DNA from: JACRCT01 sp049841135
GTDB taxonomy: Bacteria; Myxococcota; Myxococcia; Myxococcales; UBA5297
Direction of reading: 5' to 3'
Assembly: GCA_049841135.1 (NCBI GenBank)
Contig: JASGHK010000006.1
Coordinates: 1 to 64,000, forward strand
DNA length: 64,000 nt
The notes below the pieces were generated by a model. The model was given only the letters and a program-made list of their open reading frames with translations. It ran no database searches and was not told the DNA's origin. Positions 37,148 through 46,944 of the stretch are shown piece after piece (positions within the stretch are counted from its first letter, which is position 1; each line of letters begins with the position of its first letter). Made by a program: the position numbers and the translations under genes.

Positions 37148-38799
37148 TCAAGCCTCTTCCCCTCACCGACTGGGAATCGAAGGTCCTCGACAAGGCGCTC
37201 AAGAAGGCGCCGGAGCGTCAGGCCGAGTTCAGGACCGGCTCGGGCCTGCCCGCCGAGCGCGTGGCCTGCCCCGCGGAGCCCGACGAGGCCTACCTCTCCC
37301 GCATCGGCTTCCCCGGCCAGTTCCCGTACACCCGCGGCGTCCAGCCCACGATGTACCGCGGCCGCTTCTGGACGATGCGCCAGTACGCCGGCTTCTCCAC
37401 CGCCGAGGAGTCGAACAAGCGCTACCGCTACCTGCTGGAGCAGGGCACCACCGGCCTCTCCGTCGCCTTCGACCTGCCCACGCAGATCGGCTACGACAGC
37501 GACGACCCGATGAGCCGCGGCGAGGTGGGCAAGGTCGGCGTGGCCATCGACTCGCTCGCCGACATGGAGGCCCTGTTCGCCGGCATCCCGCTGGACAAGG
37601 TCTCGACCTCGATGACCATCAACGCCCCGGCCATGGTGCTGCTGGCCATGTACGCGGTGGTGGCCGAGAAGCAGGGCGTCAAGTCCGACCAGATCGAAGG
37701 CACCATCCAGAACGACGTGCTCAAGGAGTACATGGCGCGCGGCACGTACATCTTCCCGCCGCGGCCCTCGCTCCGGCTGATCACCGACATCTTCGGCTGG
37801 TGCGGCAAGAACGCGCCCAAGTTCAACACCATCTCCATCAGCGGCTACCACATCCGCGAGGCCGGCTCGACGGCGGTGCAGGAGGTCGCCTTCACCCTCG
37901 CCGACGCCGTCACCTACGTGAAGGCGGCGGTGGACTCCGGCCTGAACGTCGACGACTTCGCCACCCGGCTGTCGTTCTTCTTCAACGCCTCGAGCGACCT
38001 GCTCGAGGAGGTGGCCAAGTTCCGCGCCGCCCGCCGGCTGTGGGCGAAGATCATGAAGACCCGCTTCAACGCCCAGAAGCCGCAGAGCCAGATGCTGCGC
38101 TTCCACACCCAGACCGCGGGCTACACGCTCACCGCCCAGCAGGTGGACAACAACATCGTCCGCGTGGCGCTGCAGACCCTGGCGGCGGTGCTCGGCGGCA
38201 CGCAGTCGCTGCACACCAACTCCCGCGACGAGGCGCTGGCGCTGCCGACCGAGGACTCGGTCCGCACCGCGCTGCGCACCCAGCAGGTCGTCGCCTACGA
38301 GTCGGGCGTGTGCAACACGGTCGATCCGCTCGGTGGCAGCTACTACGTCGAGGCGCTCACCGACACCATCGAGAAGGAGGCCGCGGCGCTGATGGAGAAG
38401 ATCGACGCGATGGGCGGCATGGTCCCCGCCATCGAGGGCGGCTTCCCGCAGCGGCAGATCGAAGACGCGGCGTACACCTACCAGACGCAGGTCGAGAAGG
38501 GCGAACGGATCATCGTCGGCGTCAACAAGTTCCAGACCAAGGAGAACGCCTCTCCGCCGGTCTTCCGCGTCGACCCCAGCGTGGGCGCTGGGCAGGTGGC
38601 GCGCCTCAAGGCCCTCAAGGAGCGGCGCGACAACGCGGCGGTGCAGGCGGCGCTGGCCAAGCTGGAGACGGCCGCCAAGGGCAGCGACAACCTCATGCCG
38701 CTCGTCCTCGACGCGGTGCGCGCCTACGGCACCCTGGGCGAGGTCTGCAACGTGCTGCGCAAGGTCTTCGGCGTCTACAGCGACATCAAGTCGCGCTAA
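37144..38799 (+). CDS. Methylmalonyl-CoA mutase, catalytic large subunit
   Basis: A 551-residue acyl-CoA mutase barrel without the B12 domain, which is supplied by the separate small subunit. Recognisable segments: FPYTRGVQPTMYRGRFWTMR, QYAGFSTAEESNKRYRYLL, LSVAFDLPTQIGYDSDDP, MTINAPA, SISGYHIREAGSTAVQEVAF and CNTVDPLGGSYYVE. The Tyr-Arg of RGxxPTMYxxRxWTMRQYAGF contacts substrate. It isomerises succinyl-CoA and (R)-methylmalonyl-CoA. The start is GTG overlapping the previous stop. An ethylmalonyl- or isobutyryl-CoA mutase cannot be excluded by eye, but the neighbouring epimerase and decarboxylase make methylmalonyl-CoA the obvious substrate. Confidence 0.92.
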   Translation: MIKPLPLTDWESKVLDKALKKAPERQAEFRTGSGLPAERVACPAEPDEAYLSRIGFPGQFPYTRGVQPTMYRGRFWTMRQYAGFSTAEESNKRYRYLLEQGTTGLSVAFDLPTQIGYDSDDPMSRGEVGKVGVAIDSLADMEALFAGIPLDKVSTSMTINAPAMVLLAMYAVVAEKQGVKSDQIEGTIQNDVLKEYMARGTYIFPPRPSLRLITDIFGWCGKNAPKFNTISISGYHIREAGSTAVQEVAFTLADAVTYVKAAVDSGLNVDDFATRLSFFFNASSDLLEEVAKFRAARRLWAKIMKTRFNAQKPQSQMLRFHTQTAGYTLTAQQVDNNIVRVALQTLAAVLGGTQSLHTNSRDEALALPTEDSVRTALRTQQVVAYESGVCNTVDPLGGSYYVEALTDTIEKEAAALMEKIDAMGGMVPAIEGGFPQRQIEDAAYTYQTQVEKGERIIVGVNKFQTKENASPPVFRVDPSVGAGQVARLKALKERRDNAAVQAALAKLETAAKGSDNLMPLVLDAVRAYGTLGEVCNVLRKVFGVYSDIKSR

Positions 38800-38814
38800 G
38801 GAGATTCGACCATC

Positions 38815-39226
38815 ATGATCAGCCGCATCGATCACATCGGCATCGCGGTGAACAAGCTGGACGAGGCCATCCCGCTCTACGAGAAGGCCCTGGGCCTGAA
38901 GTGCGAGCGGATCGAGGAGGTGGCGAGCCAGAAGGTGAAGACCGCGTTCTTCACCGTCGGCGGCACGCACCTCGAGCTGCTCGAGCCGACCAGCGACGAG
39001 AGCCCCATCGCCAAGTTCCTCAAGGACAAGGGCGAGGGCGTGCACCACGTGGCCTTCGCCACCGACGACGTCGTGGCCCAGCTGGCGGTGGCCAAGGGCG
39101 CTGGCGTGCGGCTCATCAACGAGGCCCCGGTGCCCGGCGCCGGCGGCAAGCAGGTGGCCTTCCTGCACCCCAAGAGCACGCGCGGCGTGCTCACCGAGCT
39201 TCTGCTCGGGCGGCGACCACCACTGA
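38815..39226 (+). CDS. mce: Methylmalonyl-CoA epimerase, frameshift near the end
   Basis: About 136 residues. VOC-fold enzyme: MISRIDHIGIAVNKLDEAIP with the first His ligand, FFTVGGTHLELLEPTSDESP, GEGVHHVAFATDD with another His, and the end KSTRGVLTELC with the terminal Glu ligand. It interconverts R- and S-methylmalonyl-CoA, linking mutase and decarboxylase. At 39199-39201 GAGCTTCTG replaces GAGCTCTG; removing one T restores LTELCSGGDHH with the stop at 39224-39226, as in homologues. Left uncorrected the frame runs on into the next gene. It follows the mutase by 15 bp. Confidence 0.9.
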
Positions 39227-39296
39227 GACACGGCCGGCGCCGGGCGTCGCTAGACGCGGGCGCCACGCCCATCCCCTTCCAAGGACAGGGAACTCC

Positions 39297-40850
39297 ATGC
39301 CCATCGACAAGAAGCTCATCGAGCAGCTCGACAAGCGTCGGCGCGAAGCCCAGAACCCGGGCGGCGAGAAGAAGGCCGCCGAGCGGCGCGCCAAGGGCGT
39401 CATGACGGCGCGCGACCGCGTCCACGCGCTCTTCCAGCCCGATACCTTCCAGGAGATGGGGCTGCACGTCGAGCACAGCTGCCACAACTTCGGGCTCGAG
39501 AAGAAGAAGATGACCACCGACGGGGTCATCACCGGCGTGGGCATGGTCGCGGGCCGTCCGGTGGCCTGCTTCAGCCAGGACTTCATGGTCGGCGGCGGCG
39601 CGCTGGGCCGCATGCACGCCCAGAAGATCACCGACATGATGAGCTACGCGCTCAAGGTCGGCTGCCCGGTGGTCGGCTTCAACGACTCCGGCGGCGCCCG
39701 CATCCAGGAGGGCGTCGACTCGCTCTCCGGCTACGGCCAGGTCTTCTTCCACAACGTGCTGCTCTCGGGCGTCGTCCCCCAGGTGGCGGTCATCGCCGGC
39801 CCGTGCGCCGGCGGCGCGGCCTACTCCCCGGCGCTCACCGACTTCTTGGTCATGACCCGCAAGAACGCGGTCATGTTCATCTGCGGCCCGGACGTCATCA
39901 AGGCGGCGACGGGGCAGGAGGCGCCGGTCGAGCAGTACGGCAGCGCCGACGCGCACGCGCGGGTGGCGGGCAACATCCACTTCGTGGCCGAGGACGACGC
40001 CGACGCGGTGCGCATCGTCCACGAGCTGCTCTCCTACCTGCCCTCGAACAACATCAGCGACCCGCCGCACGAGCCGACTCCGACGGTCGACCTGACCCCG
40101 GACCCGGAGTTCGACGCGCTGGTGCCCGAGGACCCGACCATGCCGCTCGACTCGGCGGCGGTCATCAACCGGCTGGTCGACGGCGGCAAGGTGCTGGAGG
40201 TCCAGAAGGACTGGGCCGGCAACGTCATCTGCGCCTTCGGCCGCATCCACGGCATCGTCACCGGCATCGTCGCCAACCAGTCGATGGTCAAGGCCGGCGC
40301 CCTGGACATCGACGCCGCGGACAAGGCGGCGCGCTTCATCCGCGTCTGCAACGTCTTCAACATCCCGCTCGTCTGCCTGGTCGACGTCCCCGGCTTCCTG
40401 CCCGGCCTGCAGCAGGAGCGCTCGGGCATCATCCGCCACGGCGCCAAGATGCTCTTCGCCTGGGCCAGCGCCACGGTCCCGAAGATCACCGTCATCATGC
40501 GCCGCGCCTACGGCGGCGCGTACCTGGCCATGTGCAGCAAGGACATGGGCGCGGACATGGTCTTCGCCTGGCCGACCGCGGAGATCGCGGTGATGGGCGC
40601 CGAGGGCGCGGTCAACGTCCTCTACAAGGACGAGCTCAAGGCCGCCCCGGACCGCAAGGAGGCCTTCAACAAGCGGGTCACCGAGTACAAGGAGCAGTTC
40701 GCCGCCCCGTGGCAGGCCGCCGCCAACGGGATGATCACCGACGTCATCGAGCCCTCGCGCACCCGCGCCGCGGTCTCCATGGCGCTGCGCAACACCTTGA
40801 CCAAGCGGGAAGTCCGGCCGCCCAAGAAGCACGGGAACATCGCGCTATGA
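39297..40850 (+). CDS. mmdA: Methylmalonyl-CoA decarboxylase alpha (carboxyltransferase) subunit
   Basis: A 517-residue carboxyltransferase of the crotonase-like acyl-CoA carboxylase beta family. Motifs: FSQDFMVGGGALGRMHAQKI, VGFNDSGGARIQEGVDSL, IAGPCAGGAAYSPALTDF (N-lobe oxyanion), and LVDVPGFLPGLQQERSGII, HGAKMLFAWASATVPK, RRAYGGAYLAMCSKDMGAD (C-lobe). Homologous to propionyl-CoA carboxylase beta, but the following OadG- and OadB-type genes and the absence of a biotin carboxylase gene identify it as the decarboxylase subunit that moves CO2 from S-methylmalonyl-CoA to biotin. Stop overlaps the next ATG. Confidence 0.92.
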   Translation: MPIDKKLIEQLDKRRREAQNPGGEKKAAERRAKGVMTARDRVHALFQPDTFQEMGLHVEHSCHNFGLEKKKMTTDGVITGVGMVAGRPVACFSQDFMVGGGALGRMHAQKITDMMSYALKVGCPVVGFNDSGGARIQEGVDSLSGYGQVFFHNVLLSGVVPQVAVIAGPCAGGAAYSPALTDFLVMTRKNAVMFICGPDVIKAATGQEAPVEQYGSADAHARVAGNIHFVAEDDADAVRIVHELLSYLPSNNISDPPHEPTPTVDLTPDPEFDALVPEDPTMPLDSAAVINRLVDGGKVLEVQKDWAGNVICAFGRIHGIVTGIVANQSMVKAGALDIDAADKAARFIRVCNVFNIPLVCLVDVPGFLPGLQQERSGIIRHGAKMLFAWASATVPKITVIMRRAYGGAYLAMCSKDMGADMVFAWPTAEIAVMGAEGAVNVLYKDELKAAPDRKEAFNKRVTEYKEQFAAPWQAAANGMITDVIEPSRTRAAVSMALRNTLTKREVRPPKKHGNIAL

Positions 40851-41224
40851 CCCCTTCGATCCTCTCCGTCGCAACCCTGCTCGGCTCCACGCTCGCCGCC
40901 GCTCCGGCGCAGGCGGAGATGTCGCGGCTGTCGATGTACCTGCCGCCGAGCCTCGTCATCCTCGTCGGGCTGGCGCTGCTGGTGCGCGAGCTCAACAAGG
41001 GCCTGGCCCCCCAGGAGCCGGCCGCCGCTGCCGCCGTCGCCGCTTCCGCTCCCGGGCAGGCCCCGGCCGCTGACGAGGTCCCGGTCGCGGTCATCGCCGC
41101 CGCGGTCGCCGCCGTCGTCGACCAGCCGCACCGCGTGGTCAGCGTGAGCCTCGCGACGCGCCAGTCCGCCTGGTCCATCGAGGGCCGACGGCAGCTGCTC
41201 ACCTCTCACCAGATTCGCCGCTAG
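40847..41224 (+). CDS. Decarboxylase delta (OadG-like) subunit
   Basis: A 125-residue membrane protein starting MTPSILSVATLLGSTLAAAP. One membrane helix (LPPSLVILVGLALLVRELN) is followed by an Ala/Pro-rich linker and a cytoplasmic tail with VAVIAAAVAAVV, as in OadG/MmdD proteins that dock the alpha subunit to the membrane beta subunit. Sequence conservation in this family is low; the call rests on topology, composition and position between alpha and beta genes. Overlaps the preceding stop by four bases. Confidence 0.75.
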   Translation: MTPSILSVATLLGSTLAAAPAQAEMSRLSMYLPPSLVILVGLALLVRELNKGLAPQEPAAAAAVAASAPGQAPAADEVPVAVIAAAVAAVVDQPHRVVSVSLATRQSAWSIEGRRQLLTSHQIRR

Positions 41225-41236
41225 GAGCGCCACCCC

Positions 41237-41389
41237 ATGAAGATGTCCGCCGGAGAAGTGGCGCTCTATGTGTTCGTCCTCGGCTCGGCGATCGGCTTCG
41301 CGATCGCCGGGCTCATCCAGGGGACGTTCTGGGTCATTCGCATGACCCGCAAGGAAGAAGACAAGGGTGGGGCAGGGGGTGCCGCGTGA
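41237..41389 (+). CDS. Small 50-residue single-helix membrane protein
   Basis: MKMSAGEVALYVFVLGSAIG begins one membrane helix running to about residue 35 (GLIQGTFWVIRM), then a charged, Gly-rich tail TRKEEDKGGAGGAA. Its TGA overlaps the GTG of the beta subunit, so it is translationally coupled. I know of no standard decarboxylase subunit of this size at this position. It may be an accessory or assembly peptide. Could be taken for a spurious ORF, but the coupling, codon usage and conserved-looking helix argue otherwise. Confidence 0.65.
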   Translation: MKMSAGEVALYVFVLGSAIGFAIAGLIQGTFWVIRMTRKEEDKGGAGGAA

Positions 41390-42594
41390 ACCTGCTCGAC
41401 CTGTTCCAGGGCATCTCCACCATGTTCATGGTGGAGCCCAAGCTGGCCATCGCCCGGGTGGTGCTCGTCCTCGTCGGCATCGCGCTCGTCTACTGGGGCG
41501 CCAAGGGCGTGCTCGAGCCGCTGATCATGATCCCCATGGGCTTCGGCATGGCGGCGGTCAACGCCGCAGTGCTGGTGCTGCCGGGCGGCAAGACGGGGAC
41601 CATCTTCGTCGACCCGATGCTCTCCGACCCGTCGCAGCTGATGGACATGATGCAGATCGACTTCATCCAGCCGATCTACACGCTCATGTTCAGTAACGGC
41701 CTCATCGCCTGCTTCGTCTTCATGGGCATCGGGGCGATGACCGACATCCGCTACGTGCTGGTGCGGCCGTTCACCAGCATGTTCCTGGCGCTGTGCGCGG
41801 AGTTGGGCACCGTGGCCACGCTACCCATCGCGGTGGCCATGGGCCTGAACCTGCGCGAGGCAGCCTCCATCGCCATGGTGGGCGGCGCCGACGGCCCGAT
41901 GGTGCTCTACACCTCGCTGATGCTGGCCAAGGACCTCTTCGTCCCCATCACCGTGGTGGCGTACCTCTACCTGTCGCTCACCTACGGCGGGTACCCGTAC
42001 CTCATCAAGCTCCTGGTGCCGAAGAAGTACCGCGGGCTGGAGATGAAGCGGCCGAAGATGCCGGAGGTCTCGCGCAGCGAGAAGCTGGCGTTCTCCATCG
42101 TCACCTGCACGGTGCTCTGCCTGCTCTTCCCCTCCGCCGCGCCGCTGTTCGCCTCGTTCTTCTTGGGCGTGGCCTGCAAGGACGCGGGCATCGACGCCTA
42201 CATCAAGCTCTTGGACGGCCCGCTGCTCTACGTCTCCACCTTCCTGCTGGGCCTGGTGCTGGGCGTGCTGTGCGAGGCCAAGACCATCCTCGACCCGCGG
42301 GTGGTCAAGCTGCTGGTGCTGGGCGTGACCTCGCTGCTCCTGTCCGGCATCGGCGGGCTCCTCGGCGGGTACGTCCTCTACTGGATCACCAAGAAGCGCT
42401 TCAACCCGACCGTGGGCATCGCCGGAGTCTCGTGCGTGCCCAGCTGCGCCAAGGTGGCGCAGAAGGCGGCCGAGGAGGTCAACCCGTTCTGCCAGATCCT
42501 GCCGGAGGCCATCGGCGCCAACATCAGCGGCGTCATCACCACGGCCATCCTGGCCGGCATCTACGTCACCATCATCCCCCTGATCGCGCCATGA
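41386..42594 (+). CDS. mmdB: Na+-translocating decarboxylase beta subunit
   Basis: A 402-residue protein with about nine to eleven membrane segments, starting GTG (MNLLDLFQGI). It contains FMGIGAMTDIRYVLVRP, ELGTVATLPIAVAMG, SIAMVGGADGPMVLYTSLML with the functional Asp of GGADGP, and GVSCVPSCAKVAQKAAEEVN near the end. OadB-type beta subunits use this Asp and neighbouring residues to take up Na+ and drive it outward while decarboxylating carboxybiotin. This subunit is decisive for naming the complex a sodium pump rather than a carboxylase. Confidence 0.93.
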   Translation: MNLLDLFQGISTMFMVEPKLAIARVVLVLVGIALVYWGAKGVLEPLIMIPMGFGMAAVNAAVLVLPGGKTGTIFVDPMLSDPSQLMDMMQIDFIQPIYTLMFSNGLIACFVFMGIGAMTDIRYVLVRPFTSMFLALCAELGTVATLPIAVAMGLNLREAASIAMVGGADGPMVLYTSLMLAKDLFVPITVVAYLYLSLTYGGYPYLIKLLVPKKYRGLEMKRPKMPEVSRSEKLAFSIVTCTVLCLLFPSAAPLFASFFLGVACKDAGIDAYIKLLDGPLLYVSTFLLGLVLGVLCEAKTILDPRVVKLLVLGVTSLLLSGIGGLLGGYVLYWITKKRFNPTVGIAGVSCVPSCAKVAQKAAEEVNPFCQILPEAIGANISGVITTAILAGIYVTIIPLIAP

Positions 42595-42833
42595 GCGTCC
42601 GCCCGTACTGGATCGTCGGCATCGCCCTGGCCGTCGCCGGAATCTGCCTGGCGCGGCTGTGGGCGCCGCACGTCGAGAGCGGGCGCATCCCGTGGACGCT
42701 GGCCGGCCACGGCGTCGCGCTCGCGGGGATCTTCACCATCGCCTTCGGGACCCGGCGCAAGTACGCCGCCGCGGCCCTGGCGGCGGCCACCGAGACCGGG
42801 CCTGGCGAGGGCAACGACACCGCCAGCCCCTGA
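42591..42833 (+). CDS. Small 80-residue membrane protein in decarboxylase operon
   Basis: MSVRPYWIVGIALAVAGICL starts the first of two membrane helices; the second is LAGHGVALAGIFTIAFG, followed by RRKYAAAALAAATETG, a soluble tail. The ATG lies within the stop of the beta subunit. Family unknown to me. It sits between the beta and biotin-carrier subunits, so a role with the membrane complex is plausible but unproven. Confidence 0.65.
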   Translation: MSVRPYWIVGIALAVAGICLARLWAPHVESGRIPWTLAGHGVALAGIFTIAFGTRRKYAAAALAAATETGPGEGNDTASP

Positions 42834-42872
42834 ACCTGCATTCCTTCGAACGAACGAAGAGGACAAGCCACG

Positions 42873-43283
42873 ATGAGCTCCCACAAGCGCATGCGCATCA
42901 CCGTCGAGGGAAGGACCTACGACGTGACGGTCGAGATGCTCGAGGAGGTCTCGGCCACCACCAGCGCGCCCCTGATCGCCCCGCGGGTCGAGCACGCGGT
43001 GCCCTCCGCGCCAGTCGCGGTCGCCCCCGCCAGCAGCCTCAAGCCGGCGAGCAACGGCGCAGCCAGGCAGGCCGGCGCCATCACCTGCCCGCTCTCGGGC
43101 ATGGTCATCTCCGTCGACGTGACCGCCGGGCAGCCGGTGAAGGTCGGTGACGTCCTGGTGGTCTTGGAGGCGATGAAGATGAAGACGCCGGTGCGCGCCA
43201 CCGCCGCCGGGACCGTCAAGTCCATCGAGGCCAAGCCCGGCATCGCCGTGGAAGAGGGCGCGGTCCTGCTCACGCTCGGCTGA
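42873..43283 (+). CDS. mmdC: Biotin carrier (gamma) subunit of decarboxylase
   Basis: A 136-residue protein. N-terminal MRITVEGRTYDVTVEML, an Ala/Pro hinge, then a biotinyl domain with VVLEAMKMKTPV; Lys of the EAMKM motif is the biotin attachment site about 35 residues from the end. It carries CO2 between alpha and beta subunits. It ends the co-directional cluster and completes the set alpha-delta-beta-gamma. Confidence 0.93.
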   Translation: MSSHKRMRITVEGRTYDVTVEMLEEVSATTSAPLIAPRVEHAVPSAPVAVAPASSLKPASNGAARQAGAITCPLSGMVISVDVTAGQPVKVGDVLVVLEAMKMKTPVRATAAGTVKSIEAKPGIAVEEGAVLLTLG

Positions 43284-43422
43284 ACGAGGGCAGGCAAACG
43301 CGAGGGGCGGGCCTTATCCATGGAGAGGCGGGGGGCGCAGTGCCGCGCCGTCGATTCGTGAAACGAGCTCGCAGGCGTAGGATCCGCCGGGTCCACGCCG
43401 AACACGAACCGCAGGAGGACGC

Positions 43423-43902
43423 ATGAAGTCGCTCGGATGGGATTTGGCTCGCGCGCAGGTGGACCTGATCGAACGGGTCTGGAAGGAGCGCTGGGGGCTG
43501 CCGCTGTGCTCGCTGGGGCGGACGTTCATGCCCAAGGACGTCGAAGGACGGGCACTGGTGACGGGCGACCGGATGCTCGGGCTCATCACCTGGGTGGTGA
43601 CCGGCGCCGAGGCGGAGATCGTCACGCTCGACTCGTTCGTCGAAGAGTGTGGCGTGGGCACGCGCCTGCTGACCGCCGCGGAGGAGGCCGTGGCCAGTGC
43701 CGGCGCCAAGCGTGTGGCGGTGCTGCTCACCAACGACAACGTGACCGCGCTCGCCTTCCACCTGCACCGCGGCTACCGCCTGGAGAAGGTGCACCAGGAC
43801 ATCGTGGCCGGGATGCGCAAGATCAAGCCGGTCATCCCCGAGGTCGGCCGCGGCGGAATCCCCATCGTCGATCTCTGGGAAGTCGCCAAGCCGCTCGGCT
43901 GA
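43423..43902 (+). CDS. GNAT-family acetyltransferase
   Basis: A 159-residue protein starting MKSLGWDLARAQVDLIERVW. The acetyl-CoA-binding motif A appears as EECGVGTRLLTAAEEAVASA, and motif B as NDNVTALAFHLHRGYRLEKV. GNAT enzymes acetylate amines on small molecules or proteins; the substrate is unknown. GGAGG precedes the ATG. 140 bp separate it from the decarboxylase cluster and I see no link to it. Confidence 0.85.
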   Translation: MKSLGWDLARAQVDLIERVWKERWGLPLCSLGRTFMPKDVEGRALVTGDRMLGLITWVVTGAEAEIVTLDSFVEECGVGTRLLTAAEEAVASAGAKRVAVLLTNDNVTALAFHLHRGYRLEKVHQDIVAGMRKIKPVIPEVGRGGIPIVDLWEVAKPLG

Positions 43903-43941
43903 TCTGAAGCCGAAGGAGCAGCGCGCGCGAGCGACCTGTCG

Positions 43942-45657
<1,716 letters not shown>

Positions 45658-45736
45658 GTCCAGATGCTCTCGTTTTCGGGGCGCGCCGGCAAACCTGATG
45701 GTTGGGGCGGGTCGTCGACCCCCCGAGATCGTCGTC

Positions 45737-45763
45737 GACACCCCGAGCCTGTCGAGGGGCCAG
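45737..45763. repeat. 27-bp repeat copy 1
   Basis: The 27 bases from GACACCCCGAGCC to GGGGCCAG recur exactly at 54879-54905. The rest of 45658-45857 has no gene and several short inverted GGGCC/GGCCC blocks. Similar CCCCGAGCCTGTCGAGGGG elements are widespread in many genomes. Confidence 0.7.
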
Positions 45764-45857
45764 TCTCTACGACCCCTTCGATACGCAGAGCAGGCCGAGG
45801 GGAGAGCGCTCGGCCCCTTGGGCCTTCGGCCCCGGCTTCGCTCCGTGCTGCCGGCGC

Positions 45858-46910
45858 TCAGGGTGAGGGAAGGGTCTTCTCCGCCACGACGACCTTGGTC
45901 AGGAACGCGTGCCGCACCGACCGGACGCGCAGGCCGGCCTCCTCGGCCCGCGTGCCCAGGTCCTCGCGCAGGTATCCCGCGTAGAAGGGCTCGTGGTAGC
46001 GCACCGGGAAGGCCTCGAGCACCGCGCGCAGCGCCGGGGCGTCCATCGCCTGGAGGCTGTCGCCCACCACCACCCGGCCGCCGGGGCGCGTCACGCGCGC
46101 CAGCTCGGCCATTACGCGGGTGCGCACCTTCGGCGGCAGCTCGTGAAAGAGGTACAGGCAGGTGGTCGCGTCGAAGCGACCGTCGGGGAAGGGGAGCGCC
46201 TCGGCGTTCTCGCAGACCAGCGAGACGTCGAGCGCCCTGGGCAGCGCGGCGCGCGCGTAGGAGACGTAGTAGGGGCTCAGGTCCACGCCGGTCAGGCGGG
46301 CGCCGGGTATCGCCTCGCCGAGCATCCGCAGGAGCCGCCCGGTCCCGCACGCGACGTCGAGCACCTGCAGCGGCGCGTCCGGGAGCGCTCGCGCGAGCTC
46401 GACCACGGGAGGCACCATCCGCCGGCGCATGGCGTCGGCCGCGCCTCCGAAGACGAGCTCGACCTGCAGGTCGTACAGCCGTGCGCTCCGGTGCCCGAGC
46501 CAGCCTTCGGATTGCCAGTGGAAGTTGCGGGCGAAGTAGCGCGGATACCGCTCGGGGCGCGCCTGGGCCGCAAGCTCTCGCGTGCGCCCGGAGCGCATTC
46601 GCGCGTGGACCGCGGGGAGGTCGGCGAGGAAGGAGGGGAGCAGCGCGGCGTACTGGAGCCACGGCAGGCCGAGCGAGGAGGCCGGAATCAGCCCGGCGCG
46701 CGCCAGCCGCCAGTCGTCCTCGAAGAGCTCGACCAGCCGCCGGGTCAGATCGCGCTCGGCCTCCGGCAAGGGGCCCGGAGGAAGGGGAGGTCCCGGCACC
46801 GCCCCTTCGACCAGCCGCACCGCCGCAGAGATGGCCAGCGCACGCAGGAGACCAACGCCCACGTGGGCACGCTCGGCCAGCGCGTCGGCGAGGTCCGCGA
46901 ACGAGCTCAC
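45858..46910 (-). CDS. Class I SAM-dependent methyltransferase
   Basis: A 350-residue protein with the SAM motif VLDVACGTGRLLRMLGEAIP near residue 185, acidic loop LTGVDLSPYYVSYARAAL, DATTCLYLFHELPPKV (motif II) and VTRPGGRVVVGDSLQAMD (motif III). The N-terminal 150 residues are helical and Pro/Arg-rich, of unknown role. GTG at 46908-46910 is chosen over an earlier ATG because the intervening residues overlap the divergent ligase. Substrate unknown. It faces the ligase gene across about 34 bp. Confidence 0.8.
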   Translation of the reverse strand: MSSFADLADALAERAHVGVGLLRALAISAAVRLVEGAVPGPPLPPGPLPEAERDLTRRLVELFEDDWRLARAGLIPASSLGLPWLQYAALLPSFLADLPAVHARMRSGRTRELAAQARPERYPRYFARNFHWQSEGWLGHRSARLYDLQVELVFGGAADAMRRRMVPPVVELARALPDAPLQVLDVACGTGRLLRMLGEAIPGARLTGVDLSPYYVSYARAALPRALDVSLVCENAEALPFPDGRFDATTCLYLFHELPPKVRTRVMAELARVTRPGGRVVVGDSLQAMDAPALRAVLEAFPVRYHEPFYAGYLREDLGTRAEEAGLRVRSVRHAFLTKVVVAEKTLPSP

Positions 46911-46944
46911 GGTCCAAGAGATAGGCCGTCCGCACGTTCCGGGC

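Noticed and set aside
39297..40850. Propionyl-CoA carboxylase beta subunit
   Set aside because: Homologous, but an OadB-type membrane subunit, delta and biotin-carrier genes follow and no biotin carboxylase is present, so decarboxylase is the better call.
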